Shown: positions 60,134-62,000 of the stretch, one piece after another | How positions within the stretch are numbered: position 1 is the first letter of the stretch | Layout of the letters: the number at the start of each line of letters is the position of its first letter | Assembly (NCBI GenBank): GCA_037447655.1 | Contig: JBBHKE010003319.1 | Span: 1 to 62,000, forward strand | Reading direction: 5' to 3' | DNA: 62,000 nt | Source of the DNA: Zygnema cylindricum | Taxonomy: Eukaryota; Streptophyta; Zygnematophyceae; Zygnematales; Zygnemataceae | Notes under the pieces: model-generated | Seen by the model: the letters and a program-made list of their open reading frames with translations, nothing else | The model's database searches: none | Told to the model about the DNA's origin: nothing | Position numbers and translations under genes: made by a program

Positions 60134-61154
60134 TGCAACTCTCAAACCTCCATTCGTCCACAGAGTAGGCAGCTCACACGAAGCCCCTAGGATAACCATG
60201 ACTCCTTTGTGTGTCATCAAGAATAACTGCCACCCTCACAAAAAAAAAATCTGGCCACCTTTACCCTTGTGAGGGCAAGACTCCTCTGAGTCGATGGCAA
60301 TAAGAATATCTAAATTTCCTTGAAATGGCTACAATGATCAAAGTTGACCTTCTGTACACAAGCTCTTTGGGAGAGAGGGGGCTACCTACCAAATTTTCTA
60401 AGTCCTACATCCCTCTCTAAACCATCTACTACTACAATACGACATCAATCACTAGACTGTGTCGTAAAGAAAGGTACAGGTGTCGAAGTACTTTATGTAT
60501 GAACATTGTACGCCATGGCTAAAATGTTGACGCTTGTCATATTCGAATTAGTTCCCATATACTTCGGAGATGCCGCTACCCATATGATGGCGTGCAACGT
60601 GGCGCTTGACGTGACGCTGACCAAAAAATGCCAAAACGCCTATTTCGCGATCTCAACACCTATCGTGGCCGTTCGATCAAAACCGATATTTGATTCAAGC
60701 CGTCAAAAATCAATGGTCGATATTTGTTTGGCCATCGAAACAAAACATGACATATTTATTTCGCGAAAAACTAAACGCCATACATATTTTTTAGCTATGT
60801 TTATGATTTAATTTATGTAATCGTACGTCTTTAAATATCTTTCAAACCCTATATGTCTCAGAACCCATCCTATACTAGATAAATCTACCGCCTATTACTA
60901 ACTTGACGGAAATTAGGTACCACGATCAAATCATGTGTGTGTCAAGTACATAATGGTAAACCTACCAAAATCTATCTCTTGTCTCATTATCTCTAGTCAG
61001 CATAGGCAGCCATGGCTCTAGCTCCCTCTTTAACCTTGAGTGATTACGACAAGTGTGGGAGCTGAAGAGATGAGTAAGAGGCATACTGCCTCTATTTCTT
61101 TTTTGTATTTCATTTAAGACCTAGAAAATACTAAAAGAACCATTAATTTCTACA
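60134..61154 (-). repeat. 5' LTR of element G (1,021 bp), diverged
   Basis: Minus-strand ends TGTAGAAATTAATG and GAGTTGCA. It follows the same layout as the other LTRs but is much more diverged. Only a weak trace of the tRNA-like block remains near 60900-60950. The in-LTR gag start ATG-GAG-GTT is followed by TGA. Confidence 0.75.
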
Positions 61155-61510
61155 TATACGACTCCCATGGATCTAAAGAAAGTATTAGAGGGGAGTAAAA
61201 AAAGAGGGATATAGATTTTGAATAATGAGATGTATGAGGAAGAAAATAGATTTATGCAAGGAATTCCTTATCACCAAATTGTAGGCAGTTTAATTTCCTT
61301 TATGAACTCTACACGTCCGAAAATAACTGCAACTGTAGGTGTTTTCAATAGAAATCTAAATAAACCTAGAAAAAGAGACTAGGAAGCAAGCAAAATAGTG
61401 ATGAGTCATTTTGTGGGAACAAGGGAATTATGATTATATTTGGGAGGGGAGCACACTGACATCACCACTTGATGTGATGCCTGTTATAGAGATGTGCAGT
61501 TAAGACGATA
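61155..61510 (+). pseudogene. Copia RT/RNase H fragment on the plus strand
   Basis: Broken plus-strand reading with TTPMDLKKVLEGS, PYHQIVGSLISFMNSTRP, ATVGVFNRNLNKPRKRD, LGGEHTDITT and CDACYRD. This is the RT-to-RNase H connection of a copia element related to A. The LTR of element G begins exactly at its left edge, so G may have inserted into it. It has several stops. Confidence 0.85.
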
Positions 61511-61696
61511 TATGTTAAAATTTGTGTATTTTCTAGGTCTGAATTTATTCTATGTGCTTCTTAGATGGTCTTGTCCAAGTCATCTATACTTTTCATAGTC
61601 ACTGGAAGACAGAGATAGCCATGGCTGCCCCCATAGTCAGAAAGAAATAGGCAAAAGGTAGGCAGACAGGCAGAAAAATTGAGAGTTGACCAAAAT

Positions 61697-61775
61697 GTTG
61701 CCTTAAGCCAGATTTGAACCTGGGTCCGACATAATTGATGTAGGGTGACGCCTTAGCCATGCAGTTGTTACCAAA
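61697..61775 (-). repeat. tRNA-like sequence (possible SINE head or decayed tRNA)
   Basis: The minus strand carries a perfect pol III A box TGGCTAAGGCG (61759-61749) and a near-perfect B box GGTTCAAATCTGG (61720-61708), 39 nt apart. The acceptor stem does not pair well and no clean anticodon arm is seen, so I do not call a functional tRNA. Confidence 0.35.
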
Positions 61776-62000
61776 ACGATACACGTGAAGGATCTTAAAT
61801 ATATATAAACATTGACGCGATGGCTAATTAATGTCAAAAGCTCACTCCGGGTGGCGGCTATAATGTTGGTCGTCCGATCAAACATATTTTACATGGTTCT
61901 GATTCGCGTACGTGCATGAATTGTTTCCTCTTCGCCAGTTTGGTATTAATTAGTTGTCGCGTTTTTGTTTATATACCTCTAATATCCGTCACGTGTATCT
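61776..62000. other. Right edge, nothing recognised
   Basis: AT-rich sequence with no exon, LTR border or RNA motif that I can support. Confidence 0.3.

Overview
This 62-kb window reads as nuclear DNA of a plant-type eukaryote, meaning a land plant or streptophyte relative. The evidence is spliceosomal introns with GT/AG borders, a two-component receiver gene of plant architecture, and dense Ty1/copia-type LTR retrotransposons. No rRNA, intact tRNA, CRISPR array or bacterial operon was seen. Species cannot be read from the sequence; the retroelement content would suit a non-seed plant or streptophyte alga, which is inference.

Layout. 1-1,347 (minus): 5' end of a gene leaving the left edge, two exons visible, product not recognised. 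2.2 kb: a possible isolated first exon. 3.3-5.7 kb: AT-rich block of miniature inverted-repeat elements and tandem repeats. 8.2-10.5 kb (minus): old, decayed copia pol fragment, followed by a degenerate minisatellite. 12.3-20.7 kb (minus): the one complete host gene, eleven exons encoding about 727 residues with a PAS domain, a long low-complexity linker and a receiver domain that keeps its phosphoacceptor residues, but no histidine kinase domains. 21.7-61.5 kb: layered retroelements. Copia element A (22,418-28,761, minus) sits inside copia element B (plus) with 5-bp target duplications. Element C (38,362-45,591, minus) is interrupted by a solo LTR (39,282-40,690). Elements E, F and G (49,150-61,154, minus) share LTRs in tandem, and F/G is a chimera carrying two integrase regions.

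Between the copia elements lie two decayed pieces of a different retroelement, called H here (plus strand, 30.2-37.1 kb and 45.6-49.1 kb). It has a long leader with about 700-bp repeats, a gag-like region with two CCHC knuckles, a retropepsin-like protease and, directly after the protease, a cytosine-5 DNA methyltransferase domain with recognisable motifs I, IV (PCQ), VI (ENI), VIII and IX/X. A retroelement carrying its own DNA methyltransferase is the most striking content of the window.

A second recurrent feature is that in several copia families here the gag start codon lies inside the LTR, so Gag is read across the LTR/internal border as in yeast Ty1. Most retroelement reading frames carry stops and frameshifts and are treated as pseudogenes.
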